A DNA stretch of 24,115 nt from Fimenecus sp045594645 (lineage in GTDB: Bacteria; Bacillota; Clostridia; Oscillospirales; Acutalibacteraceae), in contig JAZNYY010000002.1 in NCBI GenBank assembly GCA_045594645.1, positions 1 to 24,115 of the forward strand, written 5' to 3'. Numbering within the stretch: the first letter of the stretch is position 1; the number at the start of each line of letters is the position of its first letter. The position numbers and the translations under genes are program-made. Below are positions 14,887-22,653 of this stretch, one piece after another. The notes under the pieces were generated by a model. The model saw only the letters and a program-made list of their open reading frames with translations. It was not told the DNA's origin and made no database searches.

Positions 14887-15573
14887 ATGAAAAAAGTTAT
14901 AAATTATTTTACTGAATTTGAAATCGGGTTGTGGTTATCATCAGTATTGTTAATTATTGTTTCTTTTTGTATATTTGATAAAGAAAATTATTTGACACTT
15001 GTAGCTTCAATTATAGGTGCAACCTTCTTGATTTTTAATGCAAAGGGTAATCCCGCAGGGCAATTTTTAACAATTGTTTTCAGTATTCTTTACGGTATAA
15101 TTTCATATAGCTTTTCATATTACGGAGAGATGATTACATATCTTGGAATGACAATGCCGATGGCTCTTTTTGCGTTGATTTCGTGGCTTAAAAATCCATA
15201 TGAGAAAGGAAAAGCAGAAGTCAAAGTAAATAAATTGTCCAAAATAGAAATTGCGTTTATGTTTGTGCTCACTGCCATTGTAACCGCATTGTTTTATTAC
15301 ATTTTGAAGTACTTTAATACAGCTAATATAGTGCCTAGTACAATCTCAGTTACAACAAGCTTTTTGGCTGTTTATTTAACATTCAGAAGAAGTCCGTATT
15401 TTGCGCTGGCATATGCTATGAATGACTTAGTATTAATCATTTTATGGGTGCTGGCATCCACAACAGAAATATCGTATTTGTCCGTAGTAATATGTTTTGC
15501 AGTATTTTTCGTGAATGATATGTATGGTTTTATAAATTGGCTGAAAATGGAGAAAAAGCAGAATAATATGTAA
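14887..15573 (+). CDS. pnuC: PnuC-family vitamin/nucleoside transporter
   Basis: A 228-residue membrane protein with about seven hydrophobic helices and typical PnuC segments: NAKGNPAGQFLTIVFSILYG near residue 50, YYGEMITYLGMTMPMA, and a C-terminal AMNDLVLIILWV...FVNDMYGFINWLKM. PnuC proteins carry nicotinamide riboside by facilitated diffusion, and relatives carry thiamine (PnuT) or other vitamins and nucleosides; the exact cargo is not fixed here. GAGGTGA at 14877-14883 is the ribosome binding site. A hairpin-rich leader precedes it and a terminator follows, so it is a single-gene unit or is transcribed with the bile salt hydrolase. A pncC gene for NMN deamidation lies 4.3 kb downstream, which would fit NAD salvage. 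Confidence 0.88.
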   Translation: MKKVINYFTEFEIGLWLSSVLLIIVSFCIFDKENYLTLVASIIGATFLIFNAKGNPAGQFLTIVFSILYGIISYSFSYYGEMITYLGMTMPMALFALISWLKNPYEKGKAEVKVNKLSKIEIAFMFVLTAIVTALFYYILKYFNTANIVPSTISVTTSFLAVYLTFRRSPYFALAYAMNDLVLIILWVLASTTEISYLSVVICFAVFFVNDMYGFINWLKMEKKQNNM

Positions 15574-15577
15574 AACA

Positions 15578-15615
15578 AAACCGATGCCAGCGAATGACAT
15601 CGGTTTCATTTTTTG
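15578..15615. terminator. terminator between pnuC and the convergent lipoprotein gene
   Basis: A 9-bp stem AAACCGATG (15578-15586)/CATCGGTTT (15598-15606) with an 11-base loop. The plus side continues CATTTTTTG and the minus side TTGTTTTAC, so it can end both convergent units. Confidence 0.82.
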
Positions 15616-15626
15616 CTGTACTTTAT

Positions 15627-15968
15627 TTAGTTTCCCATATCTCTGCCTGCGTCAGATGCCGCTTCACCAATACCGCCGATTGCGTCGTCTGCTGCATTGC
15701 CTACATCACCAATAGCATCACCTACATTGCTTGCAGCGTTCCCAAGGTCATCACCAACTTCGCCCATAGCATTACCATTGTTGTCTTTATTGTTGCTGTT
15801 GGTTGCACCGTTGTTATTGTTGTCATCATTGTTTCTTGTGGTGCTTGTGGTTGTTGATGTGCTACTGCTTGTGTCACTTACCTTGCCGTCCTCTGCATCT
15901 GTGCAACCTACAAGGAAAACACAAAGAAGTGCTGCCATCATTACCATAACTATAGCTGCTTTTTTCAT
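15627..15968 (-). CDS. small lipoprotein with Asn/Ser/Thr linker and Gly-rich repeat tail
   Basis: An unrecognised 113-residue lipoprotein. Residues 1-22 are a lipoprotein signal with lipobox LVGC (C22). Residues 30-70 are a disordered Ser/Thr then Asn/Asp stretch. Residues 70-113 are a Gly/Ala/Asp segment in which short units such as VGDAIGDVGNAADDAIG repeat with a helical, amphipathic rhythm. It follows ypeB by 57 bases on the same strand with a strong GGAGGG ribosome binding site. In Bacillus a sporulation lipoprotein of the YlaJ/YhcN type follows sleB-ypeB. No YhcN-type sequence signature is visible here, so a role in spores or germination is inference from position. Confidence 0.78.
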   Translation of the reverse strand: MKKAAIVMVMMAALLCVFLVGCTDAEDGKVSDTSSSTSTTTSTTRNNDDNNNNGATNSNNKDNNGNAMGEVGDDLGNAASNVGDAIGDVGNAADDAIGGIGEAASDAGRDMGN

Positions 15969-16025
15969 AATTATCCCTCCTTAAATAGTGGTGTTATTAT
16001 TATTTCTCACGAGTGACGGTTTATA

Positions 16026-17372
16026 CTATTTTGTAAGCACACCGCCGTCGCTGTAAAGCAAAATTAAAATATTATCTTCTTCTCCTGTTTCACAATCAAC
16101 ATAAACAAGCAATTCTTGTTCTTCATCTGTTTTGCAATGAATTTCATAACAGTATTTTTCCGTCTGCCAATCTGTCGGAATTACGCAAAGCTGAGTGTCA
16201 ATAATCTCAAGATAACCATTTAGAGTTGCTTCAGCCTGCGCGCGATTAATATTTGCTGTGAGTGCGTCTCGTTCCTGATGATTATATACATATCCCGTTG
16301 CATCAAAAGACATAATTTCACCATTTGAAAGATTTACACTTACTTTTATAAGGTCGGGGTAAAGAATTACATCATCTTTTGTAGCCGCAAAATTCACAGT
16401 ACAAATACCGTCATCGGTAAAATAATAGCTTTCATGCATATTGTTGTAACCGATTTTTGTAAGATATCTTCTGGCATTTTCAATTGCATCTTTATATTCA
16501 AGCTGAATTTCACCCGCAAAGCTTGAGTTAATCATATACAAAGGCTTACCGCCGATTTTTGTAATTGCAACTGTACAGTCATCACCTTGGAAAACATAGC
16601 AGGGAATATCGCCATTTTCATCATAGGCATATTCAAGACTTTCACTTTCGGCTAAACAAACAGTTTTTGCAATTTCTAAAGCTTGATTTTCGCTGACTTC
16701 TTCAAGTCCTTCAAGAAATTTTGGCTCACCCTGGTCAATATGGTCAGAGAACGGACCGTCATATATAAGTGATGGTAAATCTGTCATTGCTTGTTCAGCG
16801 TCATCAAGGCTTTTGCTTAAAGTGTTAAGGTCTGTATTTTCTTGGGGAAGAGTAGAGTTGTAGTCTTCAAAGCTAAAGCTTCCGTTTTGCAAATCAAAAC
16901 ACATTTTGCTGACTTGCTCATTTAACGATGTGCAATAACTGTTAAGCTCTTTAAGTTGTTCTCTTTCGGTGTTAGTAAGCTCTTGCCCCATAGCACTTTT
17001 CCGTTGAAGTGACATCACAAATTCACCAATTTGTGACAAGAATTTATATGTGTTATTAAGAGAAATATCTTCTGCGGGAAGAATTGATAAGCTTGTCTTG
17101 GCAGCTGATGCTTCTCGCCACAAATCTGCACCTAATTCCGAAAGCATAGTCGGAGTGCTCACATAAATTGTTTTTTCAAGGTTTGTAGAAATATTATTAA
17201 GGCATTCTTCAAGTGACAGTAATGCCATTTGCTTTGTGACAAGTGCTTCTCGTTCATATTTTTGTGCTCTTACAGTTTGCACAATACTGAATATTCCCAA
17301 AACTGTAATAACCGTACCGATATATAAACCAAGTCTTATTTTTGACCGACGGGACATATTTTTTTGTTCCAT
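16026..17372 (-). CDS. ypeB: germination protein YpeB
   Basis: YpeB is a spore inner-membrane protein that in Bacillus stabilises and holds the cortex-lytic enzyme SleB. The 448 residues have the family length. There is a basic N-terminus and one membrane helix (about 12-31), an extracytoplasmic helical region with the family-like segments LSLEECLNNISTNLEKTIY and LNNTYKFLSQIGEFVMSLQ, and two or three PepSY/YPEB domains in the C-terminal half. A ribosome binding site AAGGAGCG precedes the ATG. Its presence suggests a spore former. sleB, normally the adjacent partner, is absent from this window; a small lipoprotein gene follows instead. It is transcribed away from the cysteine desulfurase operon. 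Confidence 0.88.
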   Translation of the reverse strand: MEQKNMSRRSKIRLGLYIGTVITVLGIFSIVQTVRAQKYEREALVTKQMALLSLEECLNNISTNLEKTIYVSTPTMLSELGADLWREASAAKTSLSILPAEDISLNNTYKFLSQIGEFVMSLQRKSAMGQELTNTEREQLKELNSYCTSLNEQVSKMCFDLQNGSFSFEDYNSTLPQENTDLNTLSKSLDDAEQAMTDLPSLIYDGPFSDHIDQGEPKFLEGLEEVSENQALEIAKTVCLAESESLEYAYDENGDIPCYVFQGDDCTVAITKIGGKPLYMINSSFAGEIQLEYKDAIENARRYLTKIGYNNMHESYYFTDDGICTVNFAATKDDVILYPDLIKVSVNLSNGEIMSFDATGYVYNHQERDALTANINRAQAEATLNGYLEIIDTQLCVIPTDWQTEKYCYEIHCKTDEEQELLVYVDCETGEEDNILILLYSDGGVLTK

Positions 17373-17408
17373 TTTTTACGCTCCTTGTTCCTGCGAAGTG
17401 TTTTGCGA

Positions 17409-17438
17409 ATATTATTAACAAAAAATTCAAAAATATGC
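17409..17438 (-). promoter_or_regulatory. possible forespore-type promoter of ypeB
   Basis: On the minus strand GCATA (17438-17434) is followed after about 16 bases by TTAATAATA. This loosely resembles sigma-F/sigma-G sites (G-C/A-ATA and CATA-like -10). The region is AT-rich, so chance matches are likely. It fits the expected forespore expression of ypeB. Confidence 0.3.
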
Positions 17439-17460
17439 AGTAAAAAAAATGTTTTTTTAT

Positions 17461-17489
17461 TTGCCAAACAGTGTATTTTGTAGTATAAT
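17461..17489 (+). promoter_or_regulatory. promoter of the nifZ-like/thiI/pncC/sortase operon
   Basis: TTGCCA (17461-17466), a 17-bp spacer and TATAAT (17484-17489). It is the only clear promoter seen upstream of the six tightly packed plus-strand genes that follow. Confidence 0.82.
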
Positions 17490-17527
17490 GTATTTTGATT
17501 TAATATGCAGAATTGGGGAGAAGTATC

Positions 17528-18655
17528 GTGTGCGTATATCTTGATAATAGTGCTACTACAAAACCTTGTGATGTAGCAGTAAAAAAAGCACTCGAAATGT
17601 GCACAGAATGTTTCGGTAACCCATCTTCTCTTCATATGGGTGGCTTTAATGCAAAGAAAGAATTAGAAAAGGCACGAAATGCAGTTTCAAAGCTTCTTGC
17701 TTGTAATGATAATGAAATTATTTTTACGCCAAGCGGAACAATTGCAAATTACACCGCAATTGTGGGTACTGCACGCACAAAGAAAAGAGAAGGCAAAAAA
17801 ATCATAACCACTCTTCTTGAACACCCAAGTGTGTTAAAGAATTTTGAGCTTTTAGGTGAGCAAGGGTTTGAAACAATTTATTTAAAACCCGACAAAAACG
17901 GAAAAATTAATCTTGAAGAACTTTCTAACGCTGTTGACGAAAACACAATTCTTGTAAGCGTTATGGCAGTTAATAATGAGGTTGGCTCAATTCAAGATAT
18001 TGACAGAATTAAAGGTATAATCCGCGATAAAAAATCAAAAGCATATTTTCATTGCGATGCTGTTCAGGCATTCGGTAAAATACCGTTGAAGCCCAAGAAA
18101 ATGGGTATTGATTTAATGAGTATGAGTGCTCATAAAATTCACGGACTTAAAGGTGCAGGTGCACTTTATGTAAACAGTGCAATTCGTCTTATGCCTGCTA
18201 TTCTCGGCGGTGGGCAGGAAAACGGACTTATTTCAGGTACCGAGGCAATGCCTGCTATCTGTGCTTTTGGCGAGGCGGTAAATGATATTGGCAATGTAGA
18301 ACGAAATCTCAATAGTGTTAACGAAGTCAAAAACTATTTTATTGATAAATTGTGTGAATTGGATAAGGTTTATGTGAATTCACCTGAGAATTCACTTCCA
18401 TATATAATCAATATTTCGGTTGAGGGTGTTCCGTCACAGGTAATGCTCAATTCACTTTCATCAATGGGTATTTATGTTTCTGCAGGTTCTGCCTGTGCAA
18501 AAGGACACCGAAGTGATGTGCTCACCGCAATGGGAATAGAGCCCCGAAGAATTGACAGCGCAATCCGCATCAGCTTGTCAAAAAATACCACAACAAAAGA
18601 TATGGATTTATTGTATAATGGAATAGTTGAAACCATTAAACGCGTTAGGAGATAA
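17528..18655 (+). CDS. cysteine desulfurase (NifS/IscS type, partner of ThiI)
   Basis: A PLP enzyme of 375 residues that takes sulfur from cysteine and passes it on as a persulfide. It opens VYLDNSATTKP. The PLP lysine lies in MSAHKIHGLKGAG (K203) and the catalytic cysteine in SAGSACAKGHRSD (C323), the short-loop class I form. The start is GTG at 17528 with GGGGAG at 17515-17520; an in-frame TTG at 17513 overlaps that site. thiI begins 2 bases after its stop, the same pairing as nifZ-thiI in Bacillus subtilis. Its main job is therefore probably sulfur supply for tRNA 4-thiouridine, not iron-sulfur assembly. Confidence 0.92.
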   Translation: MCVYLDNSATTKPCDVAVKKALEMCTECFGNPSSLHMGGFNAKKELEKARNAVSKLLACNDNEIIFTPSGTIANYTAIVGTARTKKREGKKIITTLLEHPSVLKNFELLGEQGFETIYLKPDKNGKINLEELSNAVDENTILVSVMAVNNEVGSIQDIDRIKGIIRDKKSKAYFHCDAVQAFGKIPLKPKKMGIDLMSMSAHKIHGLKGAGALYVNSAIRLMPAILGGGQENGLISGTEAMPAICAFGEAVNDIGNVERNLNSVNEVKNYFIDKLCELDKVYVNSPENSLPYIINISVEGVPSQVMLNSLSSMGIYVSAGSACAKGHRSDVLTAMGIEPRRIDSAIRISLSKNTTTKDMDLLYNGIVETIKRVRR

Positions 18656-18657
18656 AA

Positions 18658-19830
18658 ATGAAAGAAATCATATTAATAAAGAACGGTGAATTAGCCCTTA
18701 AAGGTCTTAACCGTTCAACATTTGAAGATATTTTGATTAAAAATATTCGTCGCAGAATTAAACCTCTCGGCGAGTTTGAATACAGAAAAGAGCAGTCAAC
18801 AATTACCGTAATCCCTATGGATGATTACATTGATATGGATGAGGTAAGCGAGCGAATTGGTCATGTCTTTGGTATTGCTGCATATTCAAGAGCCTTGCAG
18901 GTCGAAAAGGATATGTCAGAAATTCTCGAAAATGCGCCTGATTATCTTGCAGAACAGTTGAGAAATGCTAAGACATTCAAGGTTGAGGGCAAGCGTTCAG
19001 ATAAGAAGTTCCCCTTGACTTCACCGGAGATTTCCGCAGAGGTTGGCGGTGCGATTCTTTCTAAATTTCCACACCTCAAGGTTGATGTTAAGAATCCCGA
19101 CATCCTTGTGACTATAGAAATCCGTGAAAAATTCGCATTTATTCGCGGTAATCAAACTAAAGGTGCGGGTGGTATGCCTACGGGCACAGCGGGTAAATCG
19201 GCAATTCTTATTTCGGGTGGAATTGATAGTCCCGTTGCCGCATATATGATGGCAAAGAGGGGACTTTCACTCACTGCAATTCATTTTGCTTCGCCGCCTT
19301 ATACATCACCACAAGCAGAAGAAAAAGTTCATAATCTTCTTCGCAAGGTTTCTAAATATAGCGGTAATATCTGTCTGTTTACAGTTGGATTTACTGAAAT
19401 TCAAGAGGCAATTCGTGATAATTGCCCTGAGGATTTGTTTACACTTGTTATGCGCCGTTTTATGATGCGAATTTCACAGCGTATCGCTGAAAAAGAAGAT
19501 TGCAAGGCTCTTATAACAGGCGAAAGTCTTGGTCAGGTTGCAAGCCAGACACTCAATGCTCTTGCTTGTACTGATGCGGTTTGCGAAATGCCCGTATTCA
19601 GACCTCTCATCGGTCTCGACAAAGATGAAATCATCAAGGTTTCGAGAAAAATTGATACTTTTGATATTTCAATTGAGCCTTATGAGGATTGCTGTACGGT
19701 GTTTACTCCCAAGCACCCAAAAACCAAGCCACAGATTTCAGTTCTTGAAAATGCTGAAAAGGCTTTGGATGTTGAAGCACTTATAGAAAGAGCAATTGAA
19801 AATACAACAATTAAAAATATCTGTTATTAA
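18658..19830 (+). CDS. thiI: tRNA 4-thiouridine synthetase ThiI
   Basis: ThiI adenylates uridine 8 of tRNA and replaces its oxygen with sulfur. The 390 residues hold an N-terminal ferredoxin-like plus THUMP region (about 1-165, with KTFKVEGKRSDKKFP) and a PP-loop ATPase domain with SGGIDSPVAAYMM (SGGIDS at 186-191). TGESLGQVASQT and EPYEDCCTVF (C345-C346) follow. It ends without the rhodanese domain found in enterobacteria, as usual in Firmicutes. The sulfur donor is then the upstream desulfurase. ATG lies 2 bases after the previous stop, so translation is probably coupled. Confidence 0.96.
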   Translation: MKEIILIKNGELALKGLNRSTFEDILIKNIRRRIKPLGEFEYRKEQSTITVIPMDDYIDMDEVSERIGHVFGIAAYSRALQVEKDMSEILENAPDYLAEQLRNAKTFKVEGKRSDKKFPLTSPEISAEVGGAILSKFPHLKVDVKNPDILVTIEIREKFAFIRGNQTKGAGGMPTGTAGKSAILISGGIDSPVAAYMMAKRGLSLTAIHFASPPYTSPQAEEKVHNLLRKVSKYSGNICLFTVGFTEIQEAIRDNCPEDLFTLVMRRFMMRISQRIAEKEDCKALITGESLGQVASQTLNALACTDAVCEMPVFRPLIGLDKDEIIKVSRKIDTFDISIEPYEDCCTVFTPKHPKTKPQISVLENAEKALDVEALIERAIENTTIKNICY

Positions 19831-19841
19831 GGTAGATTAAA

Positions 19842-20321
19842 ATGACACTTGAAGAAAGAACTGTCAAAGTTTTAAAAGAAAAAAACTTGGTAATGGCTTG
19901 TGCAGAATCCTGTACGGGTGGCTTAATTGCAAAAAGAATTACCGATGTCAGCGGTTCTTCCTCTGTGTTTAATTGCGGAATTGTAAGTTATAGCAATGAA
20001 ATAAAAGAAAAAGTGCTTGGTGTAAAGCACGAAACACTTGAAACATACGGTGCAGTAAGTGAACAGACCGTTCGTGAAATGGTAGCAGGTGTGTTGAATG
20101 TTTCAGGTGCTGATATTGCAGTTTCTGTTTCAGGCATTGCAGGGCCTTTGTCCGACAATACCTCAAAACCCGTTGGTCTTATCTGGCTTGCAGTATCAGA
20201 TGGCAAAACTACAGAGGTGAAGTGTCTTAATAATAGCTTTAATGAAGATATAAGAAATAACAACCGCATAAGTGCGTCTGATGAAGCTTTAAAGCTTATT
20301 TTACAAAAGGTAGGTGAATAA
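19842..20321 (+). CDS. pncC: nicotinamide-nucleotide amidohydrolase (stand-alone CinA C-terminal domain)
   Basis: A 159-residue CinA_C domain protein, which in bacteria deamidates NMN to nicotinate mononucleotide in NAD recycling. Family segments are MACAESCTGGLIAKRIT, GIVSYSNEIKEKVLGV, YGAVSEQTVREM and IAVSVSGIAGP. The glycine-rich loop after GIAGP, usually near GGGTP, reads LSDNTSKP here, an uncommon variant. It lacks the N-terminal MoCF domain of full CinA. It sits 11 bases after thiI and 1 base before a sortase gene. A second, degenerate CinA-like region occurs three genes further on. Confidence 0.9.
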   Translation: MTLEERTVKVLKEKNLVMACAESCTGGLIAKRITDVSGSSSVFNCGIVSYSNEIKEKVLGVKHETLETYGAVSEQTVREMVAGVLNVSGADIAVSVSGIAGPLSDNTSKPVGLIWLAVSDGKTTEVKCLNNSFNEDIRNNNRISASDEALKLILQKVGE

Positions 20322-20322
20322 T

Positions 20323-21285
20323 TTGGCAAACGATAAAAAAAGAATAGGCAAGGGCAGAGCGTTCCTTTTAGCAATTTGTATTATTATTTTCCTTTTCTCT
20401 GCATCCCTTGTTATTAAGCATTTTGTTGAAATAAACGATAATAAAAAAGGCTATGAAGACCTTTCTGCACTTGTAACCAACACTACGGCAGAAAATGGTG
20501 ATACTGAAGATGATAATGTGCCTGATTATTCAGCCTTGATTGAACAGAACCGCGATTTTGTGGGTTGGATTAAAGTGCCTAACACCGAAATTAATCACCC
20601 TGTTGTTCAATATGTAGATAATGATTATTATCTTGACCATAGCTTTGAAAAGAAATATGATTACCGTGGCGCAATATTTATGGATTATCGCAATGACCCT
20701 GTAAATCTTGATTCCAATACGATTATTTATGGTCATAATGCTTATGATACAACAATGTTTTCTGAGCTTGTTCAGTATGAAGATATTGAATTTTATAAAA
20801 AAGCTCCTGTGTTTGAGTTCAATACTGTTGAAGGCAATTATAAATGGAAAATCTATGGTGTGTTCATAACAAATGCAACTGCAAGCGAAGATAACGGTTA
20901 TATCTTCAATTACATATATCCTTATATGGATGGTGAAAATTTCAACGGTTTTATTGAAGAAATTGATAAACGCAGACTTTATACAACTGATGTTGATATA
21001 ACAGATGACGATAAAATGCTTATTCTGTCAACTTGCGTCAGAACACTTGACTATAGATATAAGGACGAGAACGGCAAAAACAAATATTACCGTGCAAATG
21101 CAAGATTAGTGGTTCTTGCCCGTATGGTGCGTGATGGCGAAAGTGCCGAGGTTAATGTGGATAATGCACAAGTCAACAAAAATCCTAAATACCCACAACT
21201 CTGGTATGATAAGAAAGGCTTAACTAACCCATACAAGAATGATGAAAAATGGTCTCCTCAGGAGGTAGTACAAAATGAACAATGA
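20323..21285 (+). CDS. class B sortase (first of a pair)
   Basis: A membrane-anchored transpeptidase of 320 residues. There is a basic N-terminus, one membrane helix (about 13-33), a Thr/Asp-rich stalk and a sortase domain from about residue 70 (NRDFVGWIKVPNTEINHPVVQ, the class B opening). The catalytic residues are H138 (IIYGHNAY), C238 (LILSTCVRT) and R261 (ANARLVVLAR). About 45 residues follow the catalytic Arg and end in a KYPQLWYD...NPYKNDEKWSP tail shared with the next sortase. The start is TTG at 20323 with AGGTGA at 20312-20317; an in-frame GTG at 20314 lies within that site. No substrate with a C-terminal sorting signal is in the window. Confidence 0.92.
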   Translation: MANDKKRIGKGRAFLLAICIIIFLFSASLVIKHFVEINDNKKGYEDLSALVTNTTAENGDTEDDNVPDYSALIEQNRDFVGWIKVPNTEINHPVVQYVDNDYYLDHSFEKKYDYRGAIFMDYRNDPVNLDSNTIIYGHNAYDTTMFSELVQYEDIEFYKKAPVFEFNTVEGNYKWKIYGVFITNATASEDNGYIFNYIYPYMDGENFNGFIEEIDKRRLYTTDVDITDDDKMLILSTCVRTLDYRYKDENGKNKYYRANARLVVLARMVRDGESAEVNVDNAQVNKNPKYPQLWYDKKGLTNPYKNDEKWSPQEVVQNEQ

Positions 21286-22612
21286 GAATAATAACGAAGT
21301 ACTTTCCTTTGAGGAGCTTCGCAAAAAACTCGGTATGGATGAAACTTCACAGCCTGCCGAAATTGATAATAACGGTTTTTCAGAGCTTGCTGATGATATT
21401 CTCTCTGCAGAAGAGAAAAAATCAGAAATCAATTCTTCTGCAAAAGATGATATTGTTTCACAAATTGAGAAAAAGTTAAGTGAGACAGATAATAATGAAC
21501 TCGTTGAGTTTACTGAAAACGGTAAAACATTTATTGATATTACATCACAGTATGTGAAAAAAGAAGTAACTGAAAGCACAGTTGAAAATACTGTTGCAAC
21601 GACTCAAAAGAAAAAAGTCAGAACTTTTAATGAGATTTTTTCTGATTTCTTTAAAGGTTTTATTCCGCTTAAAAAAGACAGTGCAAAAGAAAAAATCCGA
21701 AAAATAGTTATGGATATTTCCATAATTGCAATAATCGGGTGCTGTTTTGCTTTCGTTGAGTTGTATAATCAATGGGTTGAGCAACAAAATATGCAAGAAG
21801 ATTTGAGTAATAAGATTGTCGAAACCGACGATATGGATGATAATCAGTATGTTGAGGCGTGGGAAGAACTTTTTGCTCAATATCCCAACATTACTTTCCC
21901 TGACGGAATGAACCTTAAATATTCATATTTGTACGCTCTTAATCAAGAGCTTGTTGGATGGCTTAAAATTGATAATACAAATCTTGATGTTCAGATTGTA
22001 CAAAGCACTGATAATGAGTATTATCTGCACCGTGATTTCTATAAGAAATCAAGCCGATATGGTTGCCCGTATCTTGATTTTAAAAATGACCCTAAATACC
22101 TTGATGATAACACAGTAATTTACGGTCATCATATGACCGATGGTCTTATGTTCTCAAATCTTGATAAATATAAGACTTTAGAGGGTTATAAAGAGTCACC
22201 TGTAATAGAATACAGTACACTCTATGATACATATTATTTCAAAGTGTTTGCAGCGTTTGTCACAAATGCCGATGTTGCTGACGATGACAATTATATGTTC
22301 AATATTATGGTAACAGATTTCAGTACCGATGAAAAATTCACGGGATTTGTTGAAGAGGCAGAGAAACGCAGTATCATAAAAACCGGTGTTTCGGTTCAGC
22401 CTGACGATAAATTAATAACACTTGTTACTTGCACTCATGATTTTGACAATGCAAGACTTATCATAATGGGCAGACTTCTTCGCGAAAACGAGGAATCTAC
22501 TGTTGATACAAGCTTAGCATCACTCAATACCGCTCCCAAATATCCGCAGGCGTGGTATGATGCTAAGAATATGGATAATCCTTATAAGGATGATGAGGAT
22601 TGGACTCCGTAA
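21275..22612 (+). CDS. class B sortase with long cytoplasmic N-terminal extension
   Basis: A 445-residue class B sortase. Residues 1-140 form an acidic, Glu/Lys/Ser-rich, probably cytoplasmic region (SFEELRKKLGMDE near the start). A membrane helix spans about 143-168, then the sortase domain starts at NQELVGWLKIDNTNLDVQIVQ. Catalytic residues are H285 (VIYGHHMTDG), C386 (LVTCTHDF) and R394 (NARLIIMGR). It ends with KYPQAWYDAKNMDNPYKDDEDWTP-type sequence like the preceding gene. The ATG overlaps the end of the first sortase gene by 11 bases, and its AGGAGGT site (21260-21266) is inside that gene, so the two are translationally coupled. Divergence between the pair suggests different substrates or a staged reaction. 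Confidence 0.92.
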   Translation: MNNENNNEVLSFEELRKKLGMDETSQPAEIDNNGFSELADDILSAEEKKSEINSSAKDDIVSQIEKKLSETDNNELVEFTENGKTFIDITSQYVKKEVTESTVENTVATTQKKKVRTFNEIFSDFFKGFIPLKKDSAKEKIRKIVMDISIIAIIGCCFAFVELYNQWVEQQNMQEDLSNKIVETDDMDDNQYVEAWEELFAQYPNITFPDGMNLKYSYLYALNQELVGWLKIDNTNLDVQIVQSTDNEYYLHRDFYKKSSRYGCPYLDFKNDPKYLDDNTVIYGHHMTDGLMFSNLDKYKTLEGYKESPVIEYSTLYDTYYFKVFAAFVTNADVADDDNYMFNIMVTDFSTDEKFTGFVEEAEKRSIIKTGVSVQPDDKLITLVTCTHDFDNARLIIMGRLLRENEESTVDTSLASLNTAPKYPQAWYDAKNMDNPYKDDEDWTP

Positions 22613-22653
22613 TCGGATTTTTATATAAATGGGAAAAAGAGAGGTTTAATTAA

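Noticed and set aside
15594..15984. Plus-strand open frames rich in Ser/Ile/Val opposite the small lipoprotein
   Set aside because: They are antisense shadows of the low-complexity lipoprotein gene, which has a lipobox and a GGAGGG site.
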